A DNA stretch of 64,000 nucleotides from Planctomycetota bacterium (lineage in GTDB: Bacteria > Planctomycetota > PLA2), in the NCBI GenBank assembly GCA_021776735.1, contig JAJFFH010000029.1:1-64000 (forward strand). The letters are read 5' to 3'. The notes under the pieces were generated by a model. It was not told the origin of the DNA. It saw only the letters and a program-made list of their open reading frames with translations, and did no database searches. Shown here piece by piece: positions 16,840 to 26,418 of the stretch (position 1 is its first letter; every line of letters starts with the position of its first letter). The position numbers and the translations under genes are program-made.

Positions 16840-18633
16840 ATGACACGGCAGACCGCGGCGGCGTTGGTTCTTCTCACAGCGATGGCTGTCGCCGAAGAGC
16901 AGACTGTTCGGATCGGTCCGCCGGCCGCGCGCCTTGAGGTTCGGTTCTTGCCGGTGTCCGGCGTCCCCAGACCTGGGGCATCCGGCTTCATGCGCGTGGC
17001 GATCCGCAACGAGAGCAGCGTCGATCAACGCGTGCGCATGGTTGTCAAGAGCGCGGAGCGGAGCTGGAGCCGCATCGCAATCGAGCGGACCGTTCGTGTG
17101 GCGGGCGGGAGCGAAACGATCGCCTTTCTTCCCTTGCCGGGTGATCTCGGCCCGCGCGCGTTGCAACTGCACGTTGGCGGAACGACCGATTCGTACGCCC
17201 TGCCGACGGTCTATGGGCACGAAATCGTGACCGGTCTCGCGCTCAGTGTCGCACCGAGAAACATCGCGGAGCGCCGCTGGATCGCGATCAAATCCGTGCT
17301 CGGATCCAGCGCTGGATCGAGGCGCTACACGCCGGGCTGGCGAGCCGTGGAGACCTCCCGGCTCCCCGACGACTGGCGCCTGCTGACGGGCTTTCGGATG
17401 ATCGTCCTGGGCGGTGAAGACCCGGGGCTGACGCCCAAGGTCCAGGCAATGTTCATCGCGGCCATGCATGCGGGCGCGCGCGTCATCGTGTTTCGCGCAC
17501 GAGAACTCGCCGACGGACCGCTTCGCCGCCTTGTCCTCCGCGACACCGAGTCGGCCGACGACGGACTCGACTCGGGATACCACGGATTGGGTGCCTATCT
17601 GGCGCTCGACTTCGATGGTGTCGAACTCCGGCGCCGCAAGTCGGCACGGAGCCGCTCGTTTCTCGCCATGCGCGCTTGGCTATACGCACCGTTTCAGGGC
17701 CGCATCATCGACTCGCGATCCGCGGCGCGCTGGCTTCCAGCTCCATGGCTCAAGCCCATGCGAATTCCGGGTGTCGGCGCGGTCCCGGTGCGCACGTTCT
17801 TTCTCCTGATCCTCAGCTTCGCGATCATGGTTGGTCCGGTGGCCTACCTCTGGCTGCGCCGCCGAAAACAACTCACGCTCATGGTCGCGGTCGTGCCCGT
17901 CGCCGGCTTTACGCTCACGGCCGCCATCCTCTTGTTCGGGCTCTTCTCGGAAGGCTTCGGGATCAAGGGCGCGGTCGGCTCGATCACGCTGCTCGACCAA
18001 CGCACGCACATCGCCACGACCGCGGCGTCGCGCACGCTCTACGCGGGGCTGAGCCCGGCGTCGCTCACGCTGTCCGCCGACACGTTCTTGTCTTGCCCGG
18101 TCCTCCAGGGCCGCGGATCGGATGATCGAGTCCCCCACGCCTTGTCGCAAGAGGGCCATCGCATCGACGGAGCACTGCTTCCGTCGCGGATCCCGACGCC
18201 GCTCACGACGCTGACGCACGGCCGTGCGCGCGAACGGCTACGCTTCCGGCGCCACGGCGACGGATTCGAAGTCCTGTCCGAGGACGGCTTCACACCGTGG
18301 CCCGGTGCGCTGCTGTTTCGCGACTTTGCGGGGCAGTGGTGGCGCACGGCGCGCGGGGGCCTCCTCGAACGTCTTCAGGGTTCACCCGACGAGGCCCTCG
18401 CAGCCCTGCGCGCTCCGCTCCTCAAGAGACTCCCGACCGGTGCGGCGGTCAGTCTGGAGGACGACTTTCCGAGCTGGCTCGGGGCGGTTGTCAACGCCGC
18501 CGCGGTGCCCGGTTCCTACGTCGCGCGCCTCAAGAGCCTGCCGTCGTTCGACGACCTCGATCTCGACGTGAACTACGTCGCCCGCGAGCACCTCGTGGTC
18601 GGCCGTCTCGCCCCGGAGGACGTCATTGAGTAG
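16840..18633 (+). CDS. secreted/membrane protein of unknown function
   Basis: 597 residues. A signal peptide (MTRQTAAALVLLTAMAVAEEQ) is followed by a periplasmic beta-rich domain with an immunoglobulin-like part (GFMRVAIRNESSVDQRVRMVV). A Rossmann-like middle part includes GFRMIVLGGEDPGLTPKVQAMFIAAMHAGARVIVF. Two membrane helices lie near 315-375 (FFLLILSFAIMVGPVAYLWL, then VAVVPVAGFTLTAAILLFGL), with a cytoplasmic or periplasmic tail after them. The layout resembles membrane proteins found with planctomycete ABC/MoxR operons. It begins 6 bp after moxR. No catalytic motif recognised. Confidence 0.75.
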   Translation: MTRQTAAALVLLTAMAVAEEQTVRIGPPAARLEVRFLPVSGVPRPGASGFMRVAIRNESSVDQRVRMVVKSAERSWSRIAIERTVRVAGGSETIAFLPLPGDLGPRALQLHVGGTTDSYALPTVYGHEIVTGLALSVAPRNIAERRWIAIKSVLGSSAGSRRYTPGWRAVETSRLPDDWRLLTGFRMIVLGGEDPGLTPKVQAMFIAAMHAGARVIVFRARELADGPLRRLVLRDTESADDGLDSGYHGLGAYLALDFDGVELRRRKSARSRSFLAMRAWLYAPFQGRIIDSRSAARWLPAPWLKPMRIPGVGAVPVRTFFLLILSFAIMVGPVAYLWLRRRKQLTLMVAVVPVAGFTLTAAILLFGLFSEGFGIKGAVGSITLLDQRTHIATTAASRTLYAGLSPASLTLSADTFLSCPVLQGRGSDDRVPHALSQEGHRIDGALLPSRIPTPLTTLTHGRARERLRFRRHGDGFEVLSEDGFTPWPGALLFRDFAGQWWRTARGGLLERLQGSPDEALAALRAPLLKRLPTGAAVSLEDDFPSWLGAVVNAAAVPGSYVARLKSLPSFDDLDLDVNYVAREHLVVGRLAPEDVIE

Positions 18634-19594
18634 CGCCGCGAGTAGCCCCGCTCTTCGGACAGGCCCGCTGCTGGAAGTCACCGGACTCGAACGCCGGTTC
18701 GGACGGCTCAAGGCCGTGGACGACCTGACGTTTGCCCTCGACCGCGGGCAGGTGTTCGGCTTCATCGGACCGAACGGTGCGGGCAAGACAACGACGATGC
18801 GGGTCCTGGCCACACTCGACGTGCCGGACGCCGGCGACGCGGTCGTCAATGGCTGCTCGGTTCTCGTCGATCCGCGCCGCGTGCGCATGAGCGTCGGCTT
18901 CATGGCGGACCGCTTTGTCGCCTACCCGAACCTCGACGTGATGCGATTTCTCGAGTTCTTCGCGCGCGCCTACGGACTCGTCGGTCGCGAGCGCCGCCGC
19001 ACGATCCGCTCGGTCGCCTCGTTCTGCGGCCTCGTGGAATTCGCCGACCGCCCCGCCACGGCCCTGTCCAAGGGCATGGGCCAAAGGCTGCACCTGGCCA
19101 AAACGCTGCTGCATGACCCCGCCCTGCTGATTCTCGACGAACCCGCCGCCGGCCTCGATCCGCACGCACGCATCGAATTCCGCGCGCTCCTCGGCGAACT
19201 GGCAGCCGCCGGCAAAGGCATCCTGATCTCCAGCCACATCCTCGCCGAACTCTCGGAAAACTGCGACGGCGTCGTCGTCATCGAGCGCGGCAGAAAAGTC
19301 GTGGCGGGCTCCCTTGACGAAATCCGTCGCACGGTACGCGAACACCACGCCGTGACAGTGCGCGTCTTGTCCGACCCGGATGCCGCCGAGCGCTTCATCC
19401 TGACGCAGCCACTCGTCTCGGCGGTCGTCGCCAACGGATCGTCGGTCGCCTTCGACTATGCGGGCACCGAAGACGACATGGCCGGACTTCTGGAGCGCGC
19501 GCTGGCGGCGGGGCTACGCGTCGTCGAATTCGGAACCACCGAAACCAACCTGGAAGACATCTTCCTGCGCACCACACGGGGCCGGCTGCAATGA
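18626..19594 (+). CDS. ABC transporter ATP-binding protein (ABC-2/NatA type)
   Basis: 322 residues. Walker A GPNGAGKTTT near 50, signature LSKGMGQRL near 148, Walker B LLILDEPAAGLDP, H-loop ISSHIL. The TTG start overlaps the preceding gene by 8 bp and has GGAGGA 5 nt before it, which supports this choice. The C-terminal half resembles the DUF4162-like regulatory tail of ABC-2 ATPases. It pairs with the permease that follows. Confidence 0.92.
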   Translation: MSSAASSPALRTGPLLEVTGLERRFGRLKAVDDLTFALDRGQVFGFIGPNGAGKTTTMRVLATLDVPDAGDAVVNGCSVLVDPRRVRMSVGFMADRFVAYPNLDVMRFLEFFARAYGLVGRERRRTIRSVASFCGLVEFADRPATALSKGMGQRLHLAKTLLHDPALLILDEPAAGLDPHARIEFRALLGELAAAGKGILISSHILAELSENCDGVVVIERGRKVVAGSLDEIRRTVREHHAVTVRVLSDPDAAERFILTQPLVSAVVANGSSVAFDYAGTEDDMAGLLERALAAGLRVVEFGTTETNLEDIFLRTTRGRLQ

Positions 19595-21117
19595 GCGTGA
19601 GTCAGAGGGAGAGGGCGCCGGGAAAGGGAGACGCGGCGGAGGCACCGGCGCGTCTTCCGTGGCGCGCACGCATCGGCGACCGGCTCAATCCGATCCTCGT
19701 TCGCGAGATTCAGCAGTCGTTTCACGGCCGCGCGTTCGTCGTGACCCTGGCGGTCGCGCTCACCGCGGTCGTGCTCACGGCCATGGCCGCGGCGGGCAAC
19801 GCCAACGCCGTAGGCACCGGCCGCCACGTGTTTATTGCGACGCTCATGGCGATGACCCCCGTCGTCTTGTTCGTCGTACCGTTCGCAGGGTTCTTGTCCA
19901 CCCGCCACGAAGTCAGCGGCGGCACGGCCGAGCACCTGCTGCTGACACGACTGTCGCCCGCGCGGATCGTGCTCGGCAAGGTAATGGCCGCGCTCGTGCA
20001 GTTCACGGTGTATCTCGCGGTGTTCGCGCCCCTCGCCGCACTGACGTTTCTCCTGCGCGGCGTCGATCTCCCCACGATCCTCATCGTGCTGTCCTGCGCG
20101 CTCGTCTTGTCCGTCATGGCGACATGTCTCGCGGTGGCGCAGGGCGCGGCGTCGGCGTTCGGGCACATGAAGTCGTTGCCCTTCGGTCTCGCGGCGCTCG
20201 GCCTCGGCGCGCTCACACTCGGCGTGCTCATCGGAATACCGGATGCCCTGCAGACCATCGCACGCGCCATCCGCCACGACGAAGTGTCGCTCCTGCTCGT
20301 CGGCCTCGGCTGGCCCGCTGCCGCACTCGCCGTGCTGGGTGCCATGGTCGCCGCCAGTTTCCTAGCCCACCCCTTCGAGAACCGCTCGACCGCATTTCGG
20401 GTCTACGCCCTGTTGGCGTCGGTCGGAACCGGGTGGTGGTTTTGCCACCTCCAGAACTACGCAAGCGGAGAGTTTGTCGGGCCGTTGCTCACCGCGCTCA
20501 CCGTCCCGTTGTTCTTCTTGTTCTGGCTCTTCGCCGCGACCGAGGAAGAAAACCTCTCGCCCCGCGTGCGCACGCTGGTCCCGAAGAACCGGCTGGCAGC
20601 GGCGCTGCTGGTGCCGTTTTTGCCCGGCGGCGGGCGGGGCCTATGGTTCACAATGCTGTTCGCGGTCGCGGCCTGGCTGGGCAGCGCCGTGATCGTTCAT
20701 CTCAGCGGGTCGCCGGCCGAACCACGCATGATGCGGGTCGCGTTTCTCGCGTGGTCGTACGCCCTGTTTTTTGCGGGCCTTGCGCGCCTGCTACGCTCGA
20801 TCCTGCCCGCGGGTCCGCGCGGCACGTGGCTGTGTCGCGGCATCGTCCCGGCACTCCTCGGCATCGGCTGCCTGATCCCGATCATCGTCGATGTGCTCAC
20901 GGACGGCGGCTACGATCGCTGGCACTCCGGACACCTCTTCAACCCGTTTTGGACCGCGGACCGCGTCGCGCATCTGCACGAACCGCCGTACGGCATCCTC
21001 GTCACCGTCGCCGTGCTCGCCTTCGTGATGTTGCTGCTCAACACCCGCGCGCTGGTCCGCGGCGTGCGCGAGATACTGTGGGCGTCACGCGCGCGCCAGA
21101 TCAGACAGGAAGGATGA
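19591..21117 (+). CDS. ABC-2 type transporter permease
   Basis: 508 residues with about ten to twelve hydrophobic segments. The N-terminal cytoplasmic stretch ends in RIGDRLNPILVREIQQSFHGRAFVVTL, typical of ABC-2 permeases in this kind of operon. It overlaps the ATPase gene by ATGA. The substrate is unknown. Presence between MoxR and VWA genes suggests a role in cell-envelope assembly or export. Confidence 0.85.
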   Translation: MSVSQRERAPGKGDAAEAPARLPWRARIGDRLNPILVREIQQSFHGRAFVVTLAVALTAVVLTAMAAAGNANAVGTGRHVFIATLMAMTPVVLFVVPFAGFLSTRHEVSGGTAEHLLLTRLSPARIVLGKVMAALVQFTVYLAVFAPLAALTFLLRGVDLPTILIVLSCALVLSVMATCLAVAQGAASAFGHMKSLPFGLAALGLGALTLGVLIGIPDALQTIARAIRHDEVSLLLVGLGWPAAALAVLGAMVAASFLAHPFENRSTAFRVYALLASVGTGWWFCHLQNYASGEFVGPLLTALTVPLFFLFWLFAATEEENLSPRVRTLVPKNRLAAALLVPFLPGGGRGLWFTMLFAVAAWLGSAVIVHLSGSPAEPRMMRVAFLAWSYALFFAGLARLLRSILPAGPRGTWLCRGIVPALLGIGCLIPIIVDVLTDGGYDRWHSGHLFNPFWTADRVAHLHEPPYGILVTVAVLAFVMLLLNTRALVRGVREILWASRARQIRQEG

Positions 21118-21121
21118 GCCC

Positions 21122-21955
21122 TTGAGTACAGGAACGGACGGCGAGGCTTGTGGGTACACAACGGTAGCGCGCCAGGCCGTGCCGTACCGCCTTGTGCCGC
21201 CCGGGCGTCCGGTGCGCGGTCGCGCGGGAGACCATCCGGGTGGCGGGCCCGGATCGTCGCTCGAGTTCATGGACTATCGCGGCTATCAACCGGGCGACGA
21301 CCTGCGCCGCATCGACTGGCGCGGCTACGCCCGAACCGATCAGCTCCAGGTGCGGCTCTATCGCGAGGAAATCGCGCCGTTCGTCGACATCATCGTCGAT
21401 CTCTCCGCATCGATGGCCGCAACGCCCCAAAAAGAACACGCCTGCCGCGAGCTCGCCGTGGCGGTCCGCATGTGGGCGGGCGCTGCCGGCGGCCACGGAC
21501 GGCTCCTGCAGGCGGGCGGAGGCGATGTACCCGAGCCGTTCGAGATGCGCTTTGGCGGCGCGGATCGGGGGTGCCCCACGGTGCCGCTGCGGCCGCGGGG
21601 ATGGCGCGTGTGGATCACGGACGCGTTGTGGAACGACGATCCCGCCGCGCGCGTGCGCGAGATCGCGACCGGAGCCGCGCAGTTGGACATGATCCAGTTG
21701 CTGGACCCGTGGGAGCGCGACCCCGAACCGGGCGGCGACGTGCGGCTCATCGACTGCGAAACGAACACACAGTGCGAGTTGGCCCTCGACGAGGACGCCG
21801 TGGCACGCTACCGCAAACGGCTTGAGCGGCTCCAGGCCGAAGTACGCCGTGCCGCCGCCGCCGCCGGGGGCCGTTTCGTTTCCCTGACCGCCGGAAGCGT
21901 GGCCGAGATGGCCCGGGACCTGACCGCGAGCGGCCTGTTGGAGCCCGGGTCGTGA
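21122..21955 (+). CDS. DUF58 domain protein
   Basis: 277 residues. The DUF58 signature EFMDYRGYQPGDDLRRIDWRGYARTDQLQVRLYREE is followed by a VWA-like strand VDIIVDLSASMAAT with a MIDAS-like DxSxS. TTG start with AGGAAGGATGA upstream; the first codons carry a near copy of the 12-mer. DUF58 proteins work with MoxR and VWA partners in gliding, aerotolerance or envelope functions in other bacteria. Confidence 0.9.
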   Translation: MSTGTDGEACGYTTVARQAVPYRLVPPGRPVRGRAGDHPGGGPGSSLEFMDYRGYQPGDDLRRIDWRGYARTDQLQVRLYREEIAPFVDIIVDLSASMAATPQKEHACRELAVAVRMWAGAAGGHGRLLQAGGGDVPEPFEMRFGGADRGCPTVPLRPRGWRVWITDALWNDDPAARVREIATGAAQLDMIQLLDPWERDPEPGGDVRLIDCETNTQCELALDEDAVARYRKRLERLQAEVRRAAAAAGGRFVSLTAGSVAEMARDLTASGLLEPGS

Positions 21956-23619
21956 CCTTGCTGGCGCCCACCGGTCTTTGGGCGCTGCTCGCCATTCCGG
22001 TCGTCCTCGCGCTCCACCTGTTGCGCCGCCATGTGACCGAGCGCCGCGTCGCCGCGCTGTTCCTGTTCGATCCGGGCCGTGTCGCAAGTCCCGAGGGGCC
22101 GCGCCGCACGCGTTTGCTCCGCACCCCCTCGCTCTGGCTGGAACTCGCCGCCGCGCTGCTGTTCGCCCTCTGGCTCGCGCAACCGGCATTCGGAGTAACC
22201 GATCCGCAAGGCGTTGTCATCGTGCTCGACGACTCGGCGTCGATGGCCGCCGCGGGCATGCGGGCACGGATCGAGAAAGCGTGCGACGCATGGCCCGCGA
22301 CCGCCGTGTTCCTTGCGACCGGCATGCAACCGCGGCGCCTCGCTTCGATTGACGACTGGCAGCCGGGCCAGCCCGCCCACGATGTCGTGCCCGCACTCGC
22401 GCTCGCGGCGGAATGGGCGGGCCCTGCCGGTCGCGTCGTATTCCTGACCGACCGTATCCCGCAACACGTGCCGCCGCGCTGCGAAGTCAACGCCTTCGGC
22501 CAGCCCGCGTCCAACGCTGCCCTGACCGACGCACGGCGCAGCGAGGGCCACGTGTTCGTGAGCGTCCGCGCATGGGCGAGCGCCCCGGTCCGTACCACGC
22601 TTACGGTCGGTCGGGAATCGCGCACTCTCACGTTGGCGCCCGGCCGCGTCGTGCGCGTGCGCCTGCCCGACCCGGCGCCGGACCGCTCGTTGTCGTTGCG
22701 ACTCTCCGACGATGCGCTGAAGCTCGATAACGAGTGGACGCTGCTGCCCGACCCGACGCGGAGCGTGGGCGTGGCGCACACCCTGTCGAAGGCCGACGCG
22801 GAGGCACTGCGCATCGACGCCGCGCTTCACGCAGTCGAAAACATCGCCGTCCGTCCGCTGCCTCAGGCTCGTCTCGTGGTCGGCAGAGCCCCTGCGCGTC
22901 CGGTTCCTGGACGTTGGGAGCTGCGCTTGGCCACCGGCGACGGCCCGCGTGACTTTTTTGTCGCGCCGTTCCTGCTCGCGCGACCGGAATCGTTGCTCGA
23001 CGGTGTAACGCTGCAGGGCGTCGCATGGGCGGCGGGCCGCACGAATCCACCGGGCGAGCCGCTCGTGCAGGCGGGCCAACGCGTCTTGTTGTCGCGTCAG
23101 GGACGGCGGCTGCATCTCAACCTTGACCCGGCGCAGAGCACGCTGGCGGCGTCGTCGGACTGGCCGATTTTTCTGGCGAACGTCGTCGATCACGTGCGCG
23201 CGGACCTGCCGGGGACGGTCGCGCGCAACGTGTTGGTTGGCGGCACGCTGCGGTACCGGCGTGACATCCGCGCGCCCGTGCATGTCATCGGCCCGGACGG
23301 ACGGCGGCGCGAGGGATACGGCGGCGCGGAAGTGTCGTGGTCCGCGATCGCGCCCGGACGTTGGCGCGTCGTGCGCGGCGACAAGGACCTCGCGGAGTTT
23401 TCGGTCCTGTTTTTGGATCCGCGCGAGTCCGACCTGACCCGCGCCGCGTCGGGGGAACGCGATGCCGCGACGGCACCCCGCCCGTCGGCCCACGCCTCCG
23501 CCGCCGGAGAACGCTTCTGGCTCGCGCTGGTCCTGCTCGCGTGCGTTTGCGCCGACTGGTGGTGGCTCGGCCGCTCGGCTCGGACCCGCACCCGAAGGAG
23601 AGCACCGGGGCCGGCATGA
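21952..23619 (+). CDS. BatA-like membrane protein with VWA domain
   Basis: 555 residues. N-terminal BatA domain (LLAPTGLWALLAIPVVLALHLLRRHVTERRVAALFLF), two membrane helices, then a VWA-like domain (GVVIVLDDSASMAAAG, DxSxS). An extended periplasmic beta region follows and a final membrane helix (FWLALVLLACVCADWWWL). The GTG start overlaps DUF58 as GTGA. A 12-mer copy encodes ENIAVRP near residue 300. Likely partner of the next VWA protein and of MoxR. Confidence 0.87.
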   Translation: MTLLAPTGLWALLAIPVVLALHLLRRHVTERRVAALFLFDPGRVASPEGPRRTRLLRTPSLWLELAAALLFALWLAQPAFGVTDPQGVVIVLDDSASMAAAGMRARIEKACDAWPATAVFLATGMQPRRLASIDDWQPGQPAHDVVPALALAAEWAGPAGRVVFLTDRIPQHVPPRCEVNAFGQPASNAALTDARRSEGHVFVSVRAWASAPVRTTLTVGRESRTLTLAPGRVVRVRLPDPAPDRSLSLRLSDDALKLDNEWTLLPDPTRSVGVAHTLSKADAEALRIDAALHAVENIAVRPLPQARLVVGRAPARPVPGRWELRLATGDGPRDFFVAPFLLARPESLLDGVTLQGVAWAAGRTNPPGEPLVQAGQRVLLSRQGRRLHLNLDPAQSTLAASSDWPIFLANVVDHVRADLPGTVARNVLVGGTLRYRRDIRAPVHVIGPDGRRREGYGGAEVSWSAIAPGRWRVVRGDKDLAEFSVLFLDPRESDLTRAASGERDAATAPRPSAHASAAGERFWLALVLLACVCADWWWLGRSARTRTRRRAPGPA

Positions 23620-26405
23620 TCGAGTTCGTCTCTCCCGAAGCCTTCCTGCTCGTGCCGGTCGTCGTGCTCGCGCTGCGACGGCGCCTCCTGCATCCGTCGC
23701 GCGTCGTCGTCGCACTGCGCCTCGGACTCCTGCTGCTGCTCGCTGCACTCTTCGCCCGACCAATCCTGCGCGGCGGCGAGCCGGGCCGCGACATCGTGCT
23801 GGTGATCGACCACTCGCGATCCATGCCCGAAGACGCAACCGCAACCGCGCGCGAATGGGCTGCACTCCTGCAACGGCACCAACGCGAATCGGACCGCGTG
23901 CGCCGGGTGGTGTTCGCCGAACGCGCGCTCCCAGTTGAGCAGCCAATGGAGCAGCCCCTGAAGCAGGGCGAGGACACCACTGAAAACGGGGGTGAGGGGG
24001 CGCGGGGGGAGCGGGGGGTGGCACTGCCCGGTGGGGCGACGCGCAAGCTGCGCGGCGAAGGCTCCGACATCGCGAGCGCGATTCGAACGGCACTCGCGCT
24101 CGTGCGGCCGGACCGGCCTGCATCGATTCTCCTGATCAGCGACGGCGAGGCGACCGGCGCGGATCCGACCGCGGCCGCGCGCGAGGCCCTGCGCCGTGGC
24201 GTGCGGGTCGACGCCATTCCCGTGCGCCGCCGCGGGATCGTCGATGTCGCCATCGCCTCGCTCGGGGTGCCCGGCGAGGTGGCCGCGCACGAGCCGTTTC
24301 GGTTCGCGGCCTGGATCCGGTCCGATCGTGCGTGCCCGGCCGAGGTTCGCCTCAAGCGCGACGGCAAGGTCATTGCCGAAGGCGTGCGCGACCTGAACTA
24401 CGGCACGACGCGCGTCGTGCTGCGCGACCGGCTGGACCGCCCCGGCGTGGCACGTTACGAACTCGAGGTTGTCGCCGCCGGCGATCGAGCACCGGAAAAC
24501 AACGTGGCCCGCGCGTTCGTCCGCGCCGTCGCGCCCCGCCGTGTGCTCTGTGTGACCCCACAAGGGCGGCAAGATCGGCTGACCCGTTCGCTTCGTCATG
24601 CCGGTGTGGCGATCGATGTCAAGTCGGCCGCGGAAACGAACTGGCTGCCGCCGGGCCTCGACAGCTACGCCGCGGTGATCTTGGAAAACGTCCCGGCGGG
24701 GCTGATCGGACGGCGTGGCCTCAGCGCGCTGGCGTCGTTTGTGCGCGACGAAGGCGGCGGACTGTTGCTCACCGGAGGAGAGGCCTCGTTCGGCGTGGGC
24801 GGCTACCACAAGTCCCCGCTCGATCCGATCCTGCCGGTTTCGCTAGAACTCAAAAAGGAGCTGCGCAAGTTCGGCGTGGCCATGGCGTTGGTGCTCGACC
24901 GCTCGGGCTCGATGGCGATGCCGGTCACGTCGGGCGAGACGAAGATGAACCTGGCCAACCTCGGCGCGCTGGCGGCCCTCGATCTCTTGGCGCCTCTGGA
25001 TTCGATCGCAGTGATCGCCGTCGACTCGTCCTCGCACCTCGTCGTCCCTCTTCAGCAGGTGGGTCCGATGACCGAGGCGCGTGACCGGATTCGTCGCATC
25101 GAGTCGCTGGGCGGCGGCATCTTTGTCAGCGTCGCACTCGAAGCGGCCTTCGCGCAGCTCCGACAGGCCAAACAAAAACGGCGTCACATCGTGCTGTTCG
25201 CCGACGCCAACGACGCGGAACGGCCCGGAAACTTCGAAGCCGTCGTGCCCGCGCTCAGAAAAAAGGGTGTCACGTTGTCGGTCATCGGGCTCGGTCGCAA
25301 GACCGACTCCGACGGCCCGCTGCTCCAGCGGCTGGCGGAACTCGGCGGTGGGCGCGCGGTCTTTGTCGAGCAGGCGGCGGATCTGCCGCGCGTGTTCGCC
25401 CAAGAGACGATCGAGGTGTCGCGCTCCGCTTTTGTGCCCGGTCGCGTGAAGGTACTGGCGCAGCCCGCTCTGCGCGCGCTCGGTGACTTCGGCGGCGTCG
25501 GAGAGTTCACGCCCCCGCCGCTCGACGGGTTCAACGCCGCCCACTTGCGGCCGAAGGCACAAGTCGCGTTGCAGACCTGGGACGCGGACGCGATCCCGCT
25601 GCTCTCGTTTTGGAACGTGGGACTGGGACGATGCGCCGCGTTTTTAGTTGAAGTCGATGGCGTCCACACCGGCGCATGGCGCAGTTGGGATCCGGCGGGT
25701 GACCTCTTGGTCACCTTGGCGCGTTGGCTCAAGGCAACGGAAGTGGCCGGGCCGGTCTTTGCGACGTGTACGCGGGAGGGCCACGAAGCGGTCGTGACGG
25801 TCGAGGTCGCCCGCGGGGACGAATCGCTGCTGACGAACGTGCGCGCGTTCCGTCTTCGCCCGGACGGCCCGACCGAGCTCCTGCTGCGGCGCATGGATGC
25901 ACGCCGCATGGAAGCCCGCATCCCGCTGCGGGGCGACGAGATCTTTCGCGCCGTCGTGCGACCGCCGGGCAACGGCGGCGTGTTGCGCCTCGCACCGGTG
26001 CGCTTGCCGTATTCGCCGGAGTTCGAGCCGCGATCAAGCCAAGCAGCAGGCGGACAGATCCTCGGGCGCCTGGCCAGGATCACGGGAGGCACGATCGACC
26101 CGGCGCCGGACGCCGTTTGGCACGGCCCGCGCACGGGAACCGAACGCCGCCCGCTGGACGAGGCGTGCATGTGGCTCGCGCTGGTGCTGCTCTTGATCGA
26201 AATCGCCTGGCGGCGCCTGCCGCGGCAGGTACATCGGACCCGTCCGGCGCACGCGCCCGCGTCCCCCGCGGTCGCGGGCAAGCCAAGAACATCGCCGTCC
26301 GTTCCTGCCGCCCCGAAGACCTCCCCCACCGACAAGGGCGGCACGGGCGGGGTGCTCGGGGACGTGCTCGAGCGTGCGAAGTCTCGGGCGCGACGCCGCC
26401 GGTAG
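23616..26405 (+). CDS. VWA and glutamine-amidotransferase-like membrane protein
   Basis: About 929 residues; ATG overlaps the preceding stop as ATGA. Order: membrane segments ([34 protein letters not shown]), a first VWA domain ([12 protein letters not shown]) with a Gly/Glu-rich insertion near residue 125 that corresponds to the G-rich 13-mer, and a GATase1-like domain lacking an obvious nucleophile ([37 protein letters not shown]). A second VWA domain follows ([14 protein letters not shown]), then a beta region and a C-terminal helix ([16 protein letters not shown]). The Pro/Thr tail contains a 12-mer copy. Last gene of the eight-gene operon. Confidence 0.88.
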   Translation: MIEFVSPEAFLLVPVVVLALRRRLLHPSRVVVALRLGLLLLLAALFARPILRGGEPGRDIVLVIDHSRSMPEDATATAREWAALLQRHQRESDRVRRVVFAERALPVEQPMEQPLKQGEDTTENGGEGARGERGVALPGGATRKLRGEGSDIASAIRTALALVRPDRPASILLISDGEATGADPTAAAREALRRGVRVDAIPVRRRGIVDVAIASLGVPGEVAAHEPFRFAAWIRSDRACPAEVRLKRDGKVIAEGVRDLNYGTTRVVLRDRLDRPGVARYELEVVAAGDRAPENNVARAFVRAVAPRRVLCVTPQGRQDRLTRSLRHAGVAIDVKSAAETNWLPPGLDSYAAVILENVPAGLIGRRGLSALASFVRDEGGGLLLTGGEASFGVGGYHKSPLDPILPVSLELKKELRKFGVAMALVLDRSGSMAMPVTSGETKMNLANLGALAALDLLAPLDSIAVIAVDSSSHLVVPLQQVGPMTEARDRIRRIESLGGGIFVSVALEAAFAQLRQAKQKRRHIVLFADANDAERPGNFEAVVPALRKKGVTLSVIGLGRKTDSDGPLLQRLAELGGGRAVFVEQAADLPRVFAQETIEVSRSAFVPGRVKVLAQPALRALGDFGGVGEFTPPPLDGFNAAHLRPKAQVALQTWDADAIPLLSFWNVGLGRCAAFLVEVDGVHTGAWRSWDPAGDLLVTLARWLKATEVAGPVFATCTREGHEAVVTVEVARGDESLLTNVRAFRLRPDGPTELLLRRMDARRMEARIPLRGDEIFRAVVRPPGNGGVLRLAPVRLPYSPEFEPRSSQAAGGQILGRLARITGGTIDPAPDAVWHGPRTGTERRPLDEACMWLALVLLLIEIAWRRLPRQVHRTRPAHAPASPAVAGKPRTSPSVPAAPKTSPTDKGGTGGVLGDVLERAKSRARRRR

Positions 26406-26406
26406 G

Positions 26407-26412
26407 TACAGT
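26407..26412 (+). promoter_or_regulatory. -10 box (TACAGT) before thiC
   Basis: TACAGT ends exactly 6 nt before the thiC ATG and lies right after the stop of the VWA gene. A leaderless thiC mRNA would leave no room for a THI-box riboswitch, and I see none upstream. Confidence 0.4.
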
Positions 26413-26418
26413 GCCTCC

